Positions 1 to 9,790 of a DNA stretch of 38,136 nt are shown here, piece after piece. The notes under the pieces were generated by a model that made no database searches, had not been told where the DNA came from, and saw only the letters and a program-made list of their open reading frames with translations. Position 1 is the first letter of the stretch, and every line of letters begins with the position of its first letter. The stretch comes from SAR202 cluster bacterium (lineage in GTDB: Bacteria > Chloroflexota > Dehalococcoidia > Lucifugimonadales > UBA826): NCBI GenBank assembly GCA_008373095.1, contig RQOP01000052.1, positions 1 to 38,136 on the forward strand. Direction: 5' to 3'. The position numbers and the translations under genes are program-made.

Positions 1-1312
1 TTTGTTCCTGCAGCGTGGTATTCATGGTGGCCAAAGCCTGGTTCTTCTGATCCACTTGGCCTCTGAGACCTTCAATCTCTGCAATAATCTGGCTTCGCTG
101 GGCAGCAGAATCATTTGTGCTTCCTGCTTCCAAGTTTTGTAACGATTGCTTGAGTTGGTCAAGTTTAGCTTCGTTGAAAGCGATTTGCTCTTGATAATTA
201 AGATTTATCTGATCAATATCCAGTTGGGCATTATTCGCATCCCCGACCGCAGTGCTTGCGTCATATGACTGATGTCGTTTCTGCTCAGCCTTCTCCAATT
301 CCTGATCATAGTCAGCCCATATTTGGTCAGTCCGTACAGCATGATTATCCCAATCTAATTGGGTTGCAACTGCCTGGTTTTGCTGCTCACTGTCAGTAGC
401 TGAACGCAACTGGCTGTACAAATCTTCCAGTTTTGCATGCTGTTCGTCGATGAGGTCCTCACTACTTTTGGCGTTAGTACCAGCAGCAGCGGCCAACAAA
501 TTTGGATCAGTATCCCATATATCTCTTTCTCTTTTCCTAAGTTCTTCAGCTTCTTCCTCCAGAGGTCTTACCATGTCGTGTAATTCCATTCTGGACTCTT
601 CTATTTGCATTTGTTCTACATCAATTTCAAAATAAGCATCGTCTATATCTTTCCAGGCCTGATGTATGGCCTCCATTTCCTGATTAAATGGATTATTTTC
701 CTCATATTCGTTTCTCATATCCTCGACTTGGCGATGAGCGTCATCTCTCTCCTCATCCCATGCTCGCCACATAGCCTTAGACACATTCTGAGCTTCCTCT
801 TCCCTGGCCCTCATCTCAAATTCAAGATTCTCCCAGGTGCTCTGCCCATTCTCCTCCATCTCAGATCTTCTCTGCTGAATTGATTCCTCTAATTCATCAT
901 GAAGTCTTTCCTTCTCATCCTTTAGAGCTCTCTGCCTCTCTTCCAGCTCCTGAAACCTAGCATCTATTTGACGTTTGTATTCTTCTCTTGCCTGATCCCC
1001 CTCCATATACACGGTGTCAAAACGCTCCCGCATCTCTTCGTCAAATTCGTTACCAATTTCTTCGGCCTGTTGGTAAAGACCTTCCTTCTGCCTTTCCAAA
1101 GCCTCTATTTCAGCTTCAATCGGGGCCACTTGCTCTTCGATAGCATTGATCTGCTCAACAAGCGGATCAACCTCATTAGTCTGTATTTCAAGTATTCTCG
1201 CTCGTAAGTCGACCACTCCTTGAGCCTGTTCCACATCGACAACACCACAAGCAGCAAAGGCTGCTCCAATAATCCCAATAACCGACATTTTCATCAGGGC
1301 TTTCTTGAACAT
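1..1312 (-). CDS. Partial (C-terminus outside window) long coiled-coil lipoprotein, function unknown
   Basis: Open minus frame from CAT at 1310-1312 to the window edge, no stop. Translation begins MFKKALMKMSVIGIIGAAFAACGVVDVEQAQ, a signal peptide with a lipobox-like AFAAC, followed by E/Q/R-rich heptad-like sequence. Not in the ORF track because it is truncated. Confidence 0.8.
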   Translation of the reverse strand, partial: MFKKALMKMSVIGIIGAAFAACGVVDVEQAQGVVDLRARILEIQTNEVDPLVEQINAIEEQVAPIEAEIEALERQKEGLYQQAEEIGNEFDEEMRERFDTVYMEGDQAREEYKRQIDARFQELEERQRALKDEKERLHDELEESIQQRRSEMEENGQSTWENLEFEMRAREEEAQNVSKAMWRAWDEERDDAHRQVEDMRNEYEENNPFNQEMEAIHQAWKDIDDAYFEIDVEQMQIEESRMELHDMVRPLEEEAEELRKRERDIWDTDPNLLAAAAGTNAKSSEDLIDEQHAKLEDLYSQLRSATDSEQQNQAVATQLDWDNHAVRTDQIWADYDQELEKAEQKRHQSYDASTAVGDANNAQLDIDQINLNYQEQIAFNEAKLDQLKQSLQNLEAGSTNDSAAQRSQIIAEIEGLRGQVDQKNQALATMNTTLQEQ

Positions 1313-1471
1313 TTTTTAAAGTCCCCCAGCAATTTCTCTCATTTTTGAAGACGATCCGTTGTATTTTACTACTTTACGGTGATTTCTTGAACGGGTTAAC
1401 CGGAAACATACCGACAATTACCCAAACTAAATCTAATTTACTAAATTAAAACATATATTCAGACTAGATTC

Positions 1472-2044
1472 ATGAGTGTTGCCACGTTACTATGGCAAGT
1501 GGTTTCACCTGATTTCAATCGTCTTAGATTGGGACCTTGGAATAACCTGAGCAAATCCCTCTATTCCATCTCAAATAACAAAAATATGCAAACAGGCAAT
1601 CAAATGAGCAAAGATAACTTTAAATTTAAGCATACCCTGCGAGTTCGATGGAAGGAATGTGACGTGCAAGGGATAGCGTACTATGGAAGTTATTTGGATT
1701 TCATAGATGTGGCTCAAGCAGAATATTTTCGTAGCTTAGGCATTCTTACTCATCACCCCGAGAAGAGAGAAACTTTTGACTTAGCGGCAGTAAAAGTAAT
1801 TTTGGAATACAAAAGTCCTGCAAAAATAGACGAACTTATAGATGTGTTTTTTAGAGTAGAAAAAATTGGAAATTCCAGCCTCGACAAAAGATCAGAAATC
1901 TACCAAAGTGGTACAGAAGAATTGCTCTGCAGCGGGCAATTAATTTCTGTGAATTTTGATTCAAACCTAGGTACGTCCCGTAACGTTCCCAGCGAAATAA
2001 AGGATATAATCGAAAAGTTCGAATCAACAGGACAAGAAAATTAA
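1472..2044 (+). CDS. Acyl-CoA thioesterase, hotdog fold (4-hydroxybenzoyl-CoA thioesterase/YbgC-like); true start probably ATG 1604
   Basis: RVRWKECDVQGIAYYGSYLDFIDVAQAEYFRSLG resembles the YbgC/4HBT signature. The N-terminal 44 aa are not family-like. Confidence 0.8.
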   Translation: MSVATLLWQVVSPDFNRLRLGPWNNLSKSLYSISNNKNMQTGNQMSKDNFKFKHTLRVRWKECDVQGIAYYGSYLDFIDVAQAEYFRSLGILTHHPEKRETFDLAAVKVILEYKSPAKIDELIDVFFRVEKIGNSSLDKRSEIYQSGTEELLCSGQLISVNFDSNLGTSRNVPSEIKDIIEKFESTGQEN

Positions 2045-2066
2045 TAATTAATTTAAAGGTCAAATA

Positions 2067-2594
2067 ATGAGCGATAAAACCTACAGCCAGCCTCCAGAAT
2101 TTAGCCTAGACCCCGAAAAAAATTATAAGGCCATAATTGAAATGGATAATGGAAATAAAATCACCATCGATTTACTATCCAAAGAGGCTCCCAAAACAGT
2201 AAATAATTTCGTTTTCCTAGCGAGAGACGGCTATTACGACGGTATAACCTTCCATAGAGTAATACCTGGATTTATGGCACAGTCAGGTGACCCAACCGGA
2301 ACAGGTTCCGGTGGTCCCGGCTATAACTTTGACGACGAATTCCACAACGATGCAAAGCATGATTCTGCAGGAATCCTATCCATGGCAAACCGTGGAGTAG
2401 TTAACGGAATGGGAACAAATGGGAGTCAGTTCTTTATAACATTTGCCCCGACCCCTCATCTTGACGGAAATCACAGCGTATTTGGAAAAGTATCTGACGG
2501 AATGGAAGCAGTTCTCGCTATCAGTGAAAGAGACCCTGGAAGAGCTACCAGCCCTGGTGACGCAATGAAATCTGTAACCATAGTTGAAGAATAG
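2067..2594 (+). CDS. Peptidyl-prolyl cis-trans isomerase, cyclophilin type
   Basis: Cyclophilin motifs [41 protein letters not shown] and [24 protein letters not shown]. Confidence 0.95.
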   Translation: MSDKTYSQPPEFSLDPEKNYKAIIEMDNGNKITIDLLSKEAPKTVNNFVFLARDGYYDGITFHRVIPGFMAQSGDPTGTGSGGPGYNFDDEFHNDAKHDSAGILSMANRGVVNGMGTNGSQFFITFAPTPHLDGNHSVFGKVSDGMEAVLAISERDPGRATSPGDAMKSVTIVEE

Positions 2595-2866
2595 ACGAAC
2601 CCATTTGAAAGCTAATAATCAACAACTAGACGATTAGTACGTTTAACCAAAAATATAAAAACAGCTAAAATAAGCCAACTAATATAGGTCGTACAATCCC
2701 GTTCTCATCGATTATTAGGGCGAGCGGGAAAGGCGTTATGCCAAAAAGTTCAATCCTAAAGGCTGACTAGGTTATGACGAGATCTTTTAATTTTGCTGAC
2801 GAATAAAAGACAGAATTACAAACCCGTTGTATACCCATACTCTCCTCTGATCTCTAGTATTCAAAG

Positions 2867-4042
2867 TTAATCTATTACAAATTCCGCAATTTGGTATTTC
2901 CCTACTCCTTCCCAATCATATTCCACTCCCAAGCCTGGACCTTGAGGTAAACCAACACAACCATCAGAATCAATTGATTCCAATTGGTCCGAATAATCAC
3001 ATTTATAGACAGGAGGGTTAGCTATATTGGAAAGCTTCGGGTGAACCAATCCCATCTCGTAAAAGTTTGAGTTCCTCATACTAGCCATACAGTGCCTCTG
3101 AGCGGGTCCAGCAATATGCAGCTCTAGGTCCATACCAAAGCCTTCGGCAGCATTGGCTATTTTCATAACCCCAGTAATTCCACCATCGTATTCAGGATCT
3201 GCTCTCCAAAAGTCAGTCGATTCGGCAATGGCCATATCAACATGAGCCTCTACTAAATGGATATGTTCACCTTGAAGTAATGGAGTCGAAAGCATCTTCC
3301 TCAATTGTTTGTGAGCAAATAAAGACACTCCTCCATCTCTCATTGGGTCCTCGTACCAGAAGAATTGTTGCTCGTCACAGGCACGTCCTACCGCTAGAGC
3401 CTCTGCGAAAGTGTCATAAACACAACAAGGGTCAATCATTAAGGCCATTTTTCCGCCAACTCTATTACCAACAGAATTTACGGTATCTATTTCTCTCTGT
3501 ATATTCGACTCCGCCCAAGAGTGAATTTTAAAACCCTTATATCCCATAGAAAGACATTGTTCCGCAAAATCAGCATACGCTTCAGGTGAATTCAGCCCAC
3601 CTTTGGTTCTATCAGCATGATAGGTACTTGCATAAGCTGGCAGGCGATCTCTATACCCCCCAAGAAGCCTATAAATAGGGGATTCATGTACCTTGCCAGC
3701 CAGGTCCCATAAAGCTATATCAATAGGGCCGATGCCCATTCGGTCTTGCTTGCGCAATATTGACTTCGCTTGGTTGTATATTAACTCTCGTTCTAGGCCA
3801 TTCTTACCAATCAAAAAAGGGCCAAATGATTGAATTTGTTCAAAGGTTCCAGGTGCAATACTCATGTATTCCCCGGTAATTCCAGCGTCGGTATATATGC
3901 GAATACCCAGAACAGTTCGAAATCCCTTACCACCTGGTTCATAGAAAGGTCCCATAGCGAAAGACAGGTCATGGCCAACATCATCAAATGGAAACCTATA
4001 CCTAGTTAACTGGATCTTCCTAATGACTGGTGTACTACTCAT
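2867..4042 (-). CDS. Mandelate racemase/muconate-lactonizing enzyme (enolase superfamily) protein
   Basis: Barrel motifs GFKIHSW (KxH), MIDPCC, WYEDPM, QGEHIH, LHIAGP; capping domain IALWDLAGK. Confidence 0.9.
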   Translation of the reverse strand: MSSTPVIRKIQLTRYRFPFDDVGHDLSFAMGPFYEPGGKGFRTVLGIRIYTDAGITGEYMSIAPGTFEQIQSFGPFLIGKNGLERELIYNQAKSILRKQDRMGIGPIDIALWDLAGKVHESPIYRLLGGYRDRLPAYASTYHADRTKGGLNSPEAYADFAEQCLSMGYKGFKIHSWAESNIQREIDTVNSVGNRVGGKMALMIDPCCVYDTFAEALAVGRACDEQQFFWYEDPMRDGGVSLFAHKQLRKMLSTPLLQGEHIHLVEAHVDMAIAESTDFWRADPEYDGGITGVMKIANAAEGFGMDLELHIAGPAQRHCMASMRNSNFYEMGLVHPKLSNIANPPVYKCDYSDQLESIDSDGCVGLPQGPGLGVEYDWEGVGKYQIAEFVID

Positions 4043-4118
4043 TTATAAACTCCATCTATTCTGTCTTAATTTATCTATCCGTAATACTGGAAATTTAATT
4101 TTTTCTGTGCATTCAATT

Positions 4119-4943
4119 CTAATTTGTTCTATCGAACTCAGTCAGGCTAAGATCTGTCCATTTTAAATTAGCTCCGAGTAATATCGCTCCTCTTAAATCG
4201 GATTCTGTAAGATCCGCCAAAGTTAAATCCGCTTCCTGAAAGTCTGTAAAAACAAGATTCGCCTTTATAAGTTTTGCCATTTGCAAACTAGCGCCCCTGA
4301 ACATACACCTTCTTAAACTCGCCTCAGTTAAATCAGCGCTATCTAGGCGAGCAAATTCCAATTTGGATGAATTCAAAACAGCATTAGCCAATGTGGCGCC
4401 TGTAAGATTTATTCGGGTCATATCTGAGCCATTCAAAGAAGCTGATGTGAAATCAGAAGAACTTGCGTCAGCACCTATCAATTTGACGCTCCTCAAAGTA
4501 GCCATAGTCAAATCTGTATTTTGAATTACCGCACCAGACAAATCAGCTCCGCGTAGATTAGAACTAACTAAAGAAGAGTTCGATAGATTTACTCCTCCGG
4601 TCATAAATGCACCGCTCATATTGGACCCTGTTAGGTCACAATTAGATAGATCGGAAGCATATAAGCGAGCTTCCATCAAATAAGTATCGCTAAGGTCAGA
4701 ACCACTTAGATCTGAATCCCTTAGATTTGCTTCCGCTAAAATACCTTCAGATGATTTAACATTGGACAAATTAGAGCCGCTTAAATTAGCTCCCCTAAAA
4801 TTAATCCCACGAATGTCAGCGCCAGACAGATCGACACCACTTAAAACTGCTCTGTGTAAATTTAAGCCTGTCAGGTCTTGACCAGAAAGACTTCCGCCTT
4901 CATCAAAAATCTCTAATACTTCTTTCTCAGTGAGCTTAGACAC
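4119..4943 (-). CDS. Pentapeptide-repeat protein (GTG start)
   Basis: Nearly the entire 274 aa is A(D/N)LXX/SxLSG-type five-residue repeats (DLSGADIRGINFRGANLSGSNLSN...). Confidence 0.92.
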   Translation of the reverse strand: MSKLTEKEVLEIFDEGGSLSGQDLTGLNLHRAVLSGVDLSGADIRGINFRGANLSGSNLSNVKSSEGILAEANLRDSDLSGSDLSDTYLMEARLYASDLSNCDLTGSNMSGAFMTGGVNLSNSSLVSSNLRGADLSGAVIQNTDLTMATLRSVKLIGADASSSDFTSASLNGSDMTRINLTGATLANAVLNSSKLEFARLDSADLTEASLRRCMFRGASLQMAKLIKANLVFTDFQEADLTLADLTESDLRGAILLGANLKWTDLSLTEFDRTN

Positions 4944-5056
4944 AAATTCTATTTACCGTTTTTCTTATATAAATGTTAATTTAGGAATAATATTTTAATT
5001 TAATGAAAAATTATAATAATCTGCAAATAATTTCTTAGATACCAATTAATCTTAAA

Positions 5057-5362
5057 GTGAGGGTAAATGTGTTAATTGTCCAACGAACCTACACTCCTAA
5101 GCCTGGTAAAGGAGGTCTAACAGATCTTCTAAAAATGGTAAACAAAAACACCATTGCAATCGGCCTTCCTGAAATGAAAGTCTATAGAAAATTCTTGGGG
5201 CCACATGGGACTGTGGTTACTACTCAAGAATGGGAATCTATTGAGAATTACAATAATTCTAGGGATATAGTCAGACAAACCAAGGAAATAACCTCTATAT
5301 TCGAAAAAATATATCCGCTTTTGGATAACACACATATCACTGAAATTCTAGAATCCGCTTAA
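5057..5362 (+). CDS. Small protein, possible dimeric alpha/beta-barrel (NIPSNAP/ABM-like)
   Basis: 101 aa directly upstream of the GMC oxidoreductase. Start uncertain (GTG 5057 or GTG 5069). Confidence 0.55.
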   Translation: MRVNVLIVQRTYTPKPGKGGLTDLLKMVNKNTIAIGLPEMKVYRKFLGPHGTVVTTQEWESIENYNNSRDIVRQTKEITSIFEKIYPLLDNTHITEILESA

Positions 5363-5406
5363 ATATCCAACTCCTGACATATTTTAAAACTCAGAAGGAG
5401 ACCCGA

Positions 5407-6999
5407 TTGGACATTGAAAATAATAAGGTAGACGTTCTGGTAATAGGGGCAGGGGCCTCGGGTGCGGCATTCTCTTGGAAATTAGCAAAATCTGGAATCA
5501 AGGTGATGTGTCTGGAACAAGGTGATTGGTTAGACCCATTAACTGACTATTCAACTTCAAACTCTGATTGGGAAATACACAGACAAACGGACTTTAATCC
5601 TAATCCTAATTTTAGATCTATGAAGGTAGATTATCCGATTAACGATACCGAAAGCCCCATAGCACCATTAATGTACAACGCGGTAGGGGGTAGCACCATT
5701 CATTGGTCTGCTCACTTCCCTCGATTAAAACCGTCTGATTTCAGGGTCAAAACTCTAGATCATGTCGCCGATGATTGGCCTATTTCATACTTTGAACTTG
5801 AACCGTATTTTGATTTGAATGACAAGATGATGGGAGTAGCAGGTATCATTGGTGATCCTGCATACCCGCCTAAATCCCCAAGGCAAACCCCTCCTGTAGG
5901 GCTAGGCAAATTGGGGGATAAAATAACCCATGGATTCGACAAATTAGGTTGGCATTGGTGGCCTTCCGACTCAGCAATAAATACTGTGGATTACGATGGG
6001 CGGCCAGGCTGTAACAATTGCGGACCCTGTGATCTGGGATGCTCTATAAAAGCCAAATCGAGTACGGATGTTACCTACTGGCCCAAAGCGATTAAGCTAG
6101 GTGCACGATTAGTCACCAACGCTCGAGTTAGGGAAATCACCGTGGATAGGTATGGTAAAGCAAAAAGCGCAATATACTATGACTCCGATGGCAATATCCA
6201 AGAGCAATATGCTTCAACCATTGTGTTAGCGGCAAATGGTATTGGAACCCCTCGAATTCTGCTGAATTCAACCTCAACCAAATTTCCTGAAGGTTTAGCG
6301 AATTCAAGCGGTCTTGTCGGAAAAAATTTGATGTTTCATCCTTACTCTATTGTGACCGGTATATTTGACGAAGATTTGGAAGGACACAAAGGTCCGACAC
6401 CATTAAATATAATATGCTCAGAATTTTATGAGACAGACCATTCTAGAGATTTCGTGAGGGGATATGCATATCAAGTGGTACGTTCTTCTGCACCTTTAGC
6501 AACGGCTCTCAGTGGTCACGTACCTTGGGGTGAAAAACACCACGAAGCTTTCAAAAAACGATTTAACCGAACTATTACATTCGCTGTGATAGGAGAAGAC
6601 CTACCAGAAACACATAATAAAGTAACTATAGATCCAAATCTTTCTGACTCATTCGGTATCCCATCCCCAAAAATTGCATACCGACTAAGTGATAATAGTC
6701 GCAAAATGTTGGGACACGGGGTGAAAACAGCAACTCAAGTTATGAAAGCAGCAGGTGCAACAGAAGTTACACATGATCCCCTAAAAAGAGAAGCTGGATG
6801 GCACCTGATGGGCACCACAAAAATGGGTGCCGATCCAAAGGATTCGGTCGTAAATAAGTATGGTCAAACTCATGATGTAGATAATCTATTCGTTATAGAC
6901 GGAAGCATATTCGTCACAGCCGGAGCGGTTAATCCAACCTCAACCATTCAGGCCTTAGCATTGCATGTTGCAGATCATGTCATCTCAAAATCAAAATGA
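5407..6999 (+). CDS. GMC-family FAD-dependent oxidoreductase (TTG start)
   Basis: VDVLVIGAGASGAAFSWKLAKSG dinucleotide-binding motif; Cys-rich CNNCGPCDLGCSIKAKSSTD; C-terminal GWHLMGTTKMGADP...VNPTSTIQALALHVAD; SD-like aaggag upstream of TTG. Confidence 0.93.
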   Translation: MDIENNKVDVLVIGAGASGAAFSWKLAKSGIKVMCLEQGDWLDPLTDYSTSNSDWEIHRQTDFNPNPNFRSMKVDYPINDTESPIAPLMYNAVGGSTIHWSAHFPRLKPSDFRVKTLDHVADDWPISYFELEPYFDLNDKMMGVAGIIGDPAYPPKSPRQTPPVGLGKLGDKITHGFDKLGWHWWPSDSAINTVDYDGRPGCNNCGPCDLGCSIKAKSSTDVTYWPKAIKLGARLVTNARVREITVDRYGKAKSAIYYDSDGNIQEQYASTIVLAANGIGTPRILLNSTSTKFPEGLANSSGLVGKNLMFHPYSIVTGIFDEDLEGHKGPTPLNIICSEFYETDHSRDFVRGYAYQVVRSSAPLATALSGHVPWGEKHHEAFKKRFNRTITFAVIGEDLPETHNKVTIDPNLSDSFGIPSPKIAYRLSDNSRKMLGHGVKTATQVMKAAGATEVTHDPLKREAGWHLMGTTKMGADPKDSVVNKYGQTHDVDNLFVIDGSIFVTAGAVNPTSTIQALALHVADHVISKSK

Positions 7000-7038
7000 C
7001 CCCTACCTGGGAGTCAGAACTAAATTAGGAATATTCTC

Positions 7039-7473
7039 ATGAGAACATTATCTAAAAGCAATTCAGACACTTTAACTGTCATAGTAGACCTTTTAATACC
7101 AAAAAAAGGTAGCCTTCCTTCACCTTCCGATATTAACGTTGTGGAACACATTGACGATACAATTTCTGATGCCCCCCAATTGATGAGATTGTTTGTGGAA
7201 GGTCTCAGGGATATCAACGACAAAGATTTTTTGTCACTCCAAGAGAAAGAACAAATTGACTTACTACAAAAATATGAATGTTCCAACAGCCTTTTTTTTG
7301 CCGAACTTATTCGCCATACCTATAACGGATACTACACGAACCCTATAGTCGTCAGAGCAATCGGAATGACAGGTCACCCCCCTCAACCAAAAGGGTATAA
7401 CTTGGAACAAGGAAACAACTTCAAATTGTTGGAAAAAGTTAGGGAACGGGGCCAAATTTGGAGAAATCCTTAG
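7039..7473 (+). CDS. Gluconate 2-dehydrogenase subunit 3-like protein (partner of the GMC subunit)
   Basis: Adjacent to the GMC gene; C-terminal LFFAELIRHTYNGYYTNPIVVRAIGMTGHPPQPKGY is typical of the family. Confidence 0.75.
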   Translation: MRTLSKSNSDTLTVIVDLLIPKKGSLPSPSDINVVEHIDDTISDAPQLMRLFVEGLRDINDKDFLSLQEKEQIDLLQKYECSNSLFFAELIRHTYNGYYTNPIVVRAIGMTGHPPQPKGYNLEQGNNFKLLEKVRERGQIWRNP

Positions 7474-7481
7474 GTAAATAT

Positions 7482-8918
7482 TTAGAATCCTTCCCAAAAT
7501 TTTTCAAAAGGGGCCAAATTATCTCCATACGCCTCACGAGCCTCCTGCATTTTCCTCCTCAGTTCAACCACTCTTTCTATAAAGCCAGCGTCTCCCGATA
7601 GATCATGTATCTCGTCTGGATCTTCAGAAATGTTGAATAATTGGGTGGATCGAACTCCATTTACGTTGTATTCGATCAATTTCCAACCCTGATACGTTAC
7701 TGCTCTTTGAACATCCTTATAAACATAGTACAAATAGTCGCGGGTTGAAATTTCTTTTTCTTTTATGATCTTCATCATACTTTTACCTAAGACGCTTTCC
7801 GGAATTTCAATGCCAGCCATTTCACATAAGGTAGGGTATATATCGGCTGTATAAACTAATGAATCTCTCGAAGTCTGGCTGGGAATTCCGGGGCCACAAA
7901 ATATCATGGGAATATGAATACTGTGATCATAAAGATTCTGTTTACCAAAAAGACCATGTCTTCCTAAGGCAAGTCCATTATCACCAGCAAGCACTATGAT
8001 GGTATTACTAATTTGATTTGATTCTTTGAGAGCATCCAAAATCAACCCTACTTGCGAATCAAGATGAGAGACCATAGCGTAATACTCTGCTATATGATTT
8101 TTTACTTCTAATTCTTCCCTAGGAACTGCAGCTAAAAGCTCGTCTCTAGCATCAAGTTCACCGTTGTCGAAAGGATGCTCAGTCATAAAATTTTCTTCGA
8201 TATCAAAGTCATCTGCAGAATACATATCGTAAAATTTTTGTGGGGTAGTCCTTGGGTCATGAGGGGCCATAAAAGCGACATACGCAAAAAACGGATCATC
8301 TTTTTCGTAGTTAGAAATAAATTCCGCAGCTTGGTCAGCAAATAGGTTAGTAGAATGTCGCCCGGAATGGATATGATTAGCAATTTTTTCTTCCGGTAAG
8401 GCAGGGACTCGGTATGATTGAACCCGACTTTTATAGGTTTCTATCGGCTCATATTCATGCAAAGGAACCATATCTCTTGATATTCGACCTAGATATTGTT
8501 GAGATGGGTCGTAAGAATGCACTGGTACCATCCAATGATCATATCCTCCACCAAAATAGATATCGGCACCATCTTGGAAATTTCGAATGTACGATTCAGT
8601 GCCGTTATGCCATTTACCGGTACCCCAACAGTGATAACCAGATTTACGAAGGGTTTCTCCCAACATAACATGGTCCTTGGGTATGGTCTCGCCAGAATCC
8701 ACAAGATGGAAAAGTGTTCGCCCAGTCATCAACATAGCTCTGCTAGGCATGCATACAGCTGTATTTGTCCCACCCATGATGTAGGCGTTGGTTAGAGCGG
8801 TACCATTTTCAACTAGCCAATCCATATTTGGAGTCGATATTTTATCGTTACCTAGCGCATGAACAGTATCGAATCGCTGATCATCAGTAAATATGACCAA
8901 TATATTTGGTTTTGACAT
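7482..8918 (-). CDS. Sulfatase (type I, formylglycine-dependent)
   Basis: N-terminal PNILVIFTDDQRFDT metal-site motif; active-site signature CMPSRAMLMTGRT; LAGDNGLALGRHGLFGKQNLYDHSI. Confidence 0.95.
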   Translation of the reverse strand: MSKPNILVIFTDDQRFDTVHALGNDKISTPNMDWLVENGTALTNAYIMGGTNTAVCMPSRAMLMTGRTLFHLVDSGETIPKDHVMLGETLRKSGYHCWGTGKWHNGTESYIRNFQDGADIYFGGGYDHWMVPVHSYDPSQQYLGRISRDMVPLHEYEPIETYKSRVQSYRVPALPEEKIANHIHSGRHSTNLFADQAAEFISNYEKDDPFFAYVAFMAPHDPRTTPQKFYDMYSADDFDIEENFMTEHPFDNGELDARDELLAAVPREELEVKNHIAEYYAMVSHLDSQVGLILDALKESNQISNTIIVLAGDNGLALGRHGLFGKQNLYDHSIHIPMIFCGPGIPSQTSRDSLVYTADIYPTLCEMAGIEIPESVLGKSMMKIIKEKEISTRDYLYYVYKDVQRAVTYQGWKLIEYNVNGVRSTQLFNISEDPDEIHDLSGDAGFIERVVELRRKMQEAREAYGDNLAPFEKFWEGF

Positions 8919-9721
8919 TATTTACCTATATATTTAGGCTTTCTTTTTTCCAAAAAAGCTCTAACCGCTTCTTTTTGATCTTCAGTGTCATAAAGCATTT
9001 CTCCAGCCGAATCCTCATCAGAAATTATTTGATGCCAGTCCTCCATTCGAACCCGAAGCAACTGTTTAGTTTGCCTTACAGCTAACGGCGGATTAGCAGC
9101 GATTTCCCTAGCTACTTCCATACACTTATCCAATAAACTTGCCGGACCCACAACCTCATTTACAAGGCCTTTGGACAGTGCCCATTCAGCATCATATATT
9201 TTGCCAGTTAATGACATTTCTGCCGCAATTCCGTGACCCGCTATAGCTTTTATTGTGGCAGAAGCAGCTGTATCGGGTACTAAACCTCTTTTAACAAAAA
9301 TAGCGGAGAATCTAGCTTTTTCGGTGGCGATTCTTATGTCAGTAGCTAAAGCAATAGACAACCCTGCCCCTACTGCGGCTCCATTTATCGCCGATACCAC
9401 AGGCTGAGGTAAATTTCTTATTGCAGGGGCAAGTTCTTGTATCCGTCTGCGACTCTGATCAGATCTATCTCTATTCCTCCTATTCTCGGATCCTGAAGCA
9501 CCCATCCTTGATAAATCAGCACCTGAACAAAATGCCTTTCCATTACCAGTAATAACTAGGACTCTAATTTCCGGAAATTTTCCTGGCAACTCATCCAGAA
9601 GTTCATGAAATTCCAGCGTCAATTCTCGATTTAAGGCATTCATCACCTCTGGCCTATCAAGAGTTAATAATCCAATATGATCATCTACGCGAAAAGATAG
9701 ATTTTTATAATTTTTCATCAA
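8918..9721 (-). CDS. Enoyl-CoA hydratase/isomerase family protein
   Basis: Crotonase motifs VLVITGNGKAFCSGADLSRMG and PVVSAINGAAVGAGLSIALATDIRIATEKARFS. Confidence 0.95.
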   Translation of the reverse strand: MMKNYKNLSFRVDDHIGLLTLDRPEVMNALNRELTLEFHELLDELPGKFPEIRVLVITGNGKAFCSGADLSRMGASGSENRRNRDRSDQSRRRIQELAPAIRNLPQPVVSAINGAAVGAGLSIALATDIRIATEKARFSAIFVKRGLVPDTAASATIKAIAGHGIAAEMSLTGKIYDAEWALSKGLVNEVVGPASLLDKCMEVAREIAANPPLAVRQTKQLLRVRMEDWHQIISDEDSAGEMLYDTEDQKEAVRAFLEKRKPKYIGK

Positions 9722-9790
9722 AGTCTCCTTTCGCTACCAGGGTGAATCAGGTAAATCCAATCCACATCTGATGCCTGAATTTCAACATCG

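Noticed and set aside
450-1207. Three plus-strand ORFs (450..635, 605..883, 968..1207)
   Set aside because: Shadows of the minus-strand coiled-coil lipoprotein frame, with compositionally odd L/S-rich translations.
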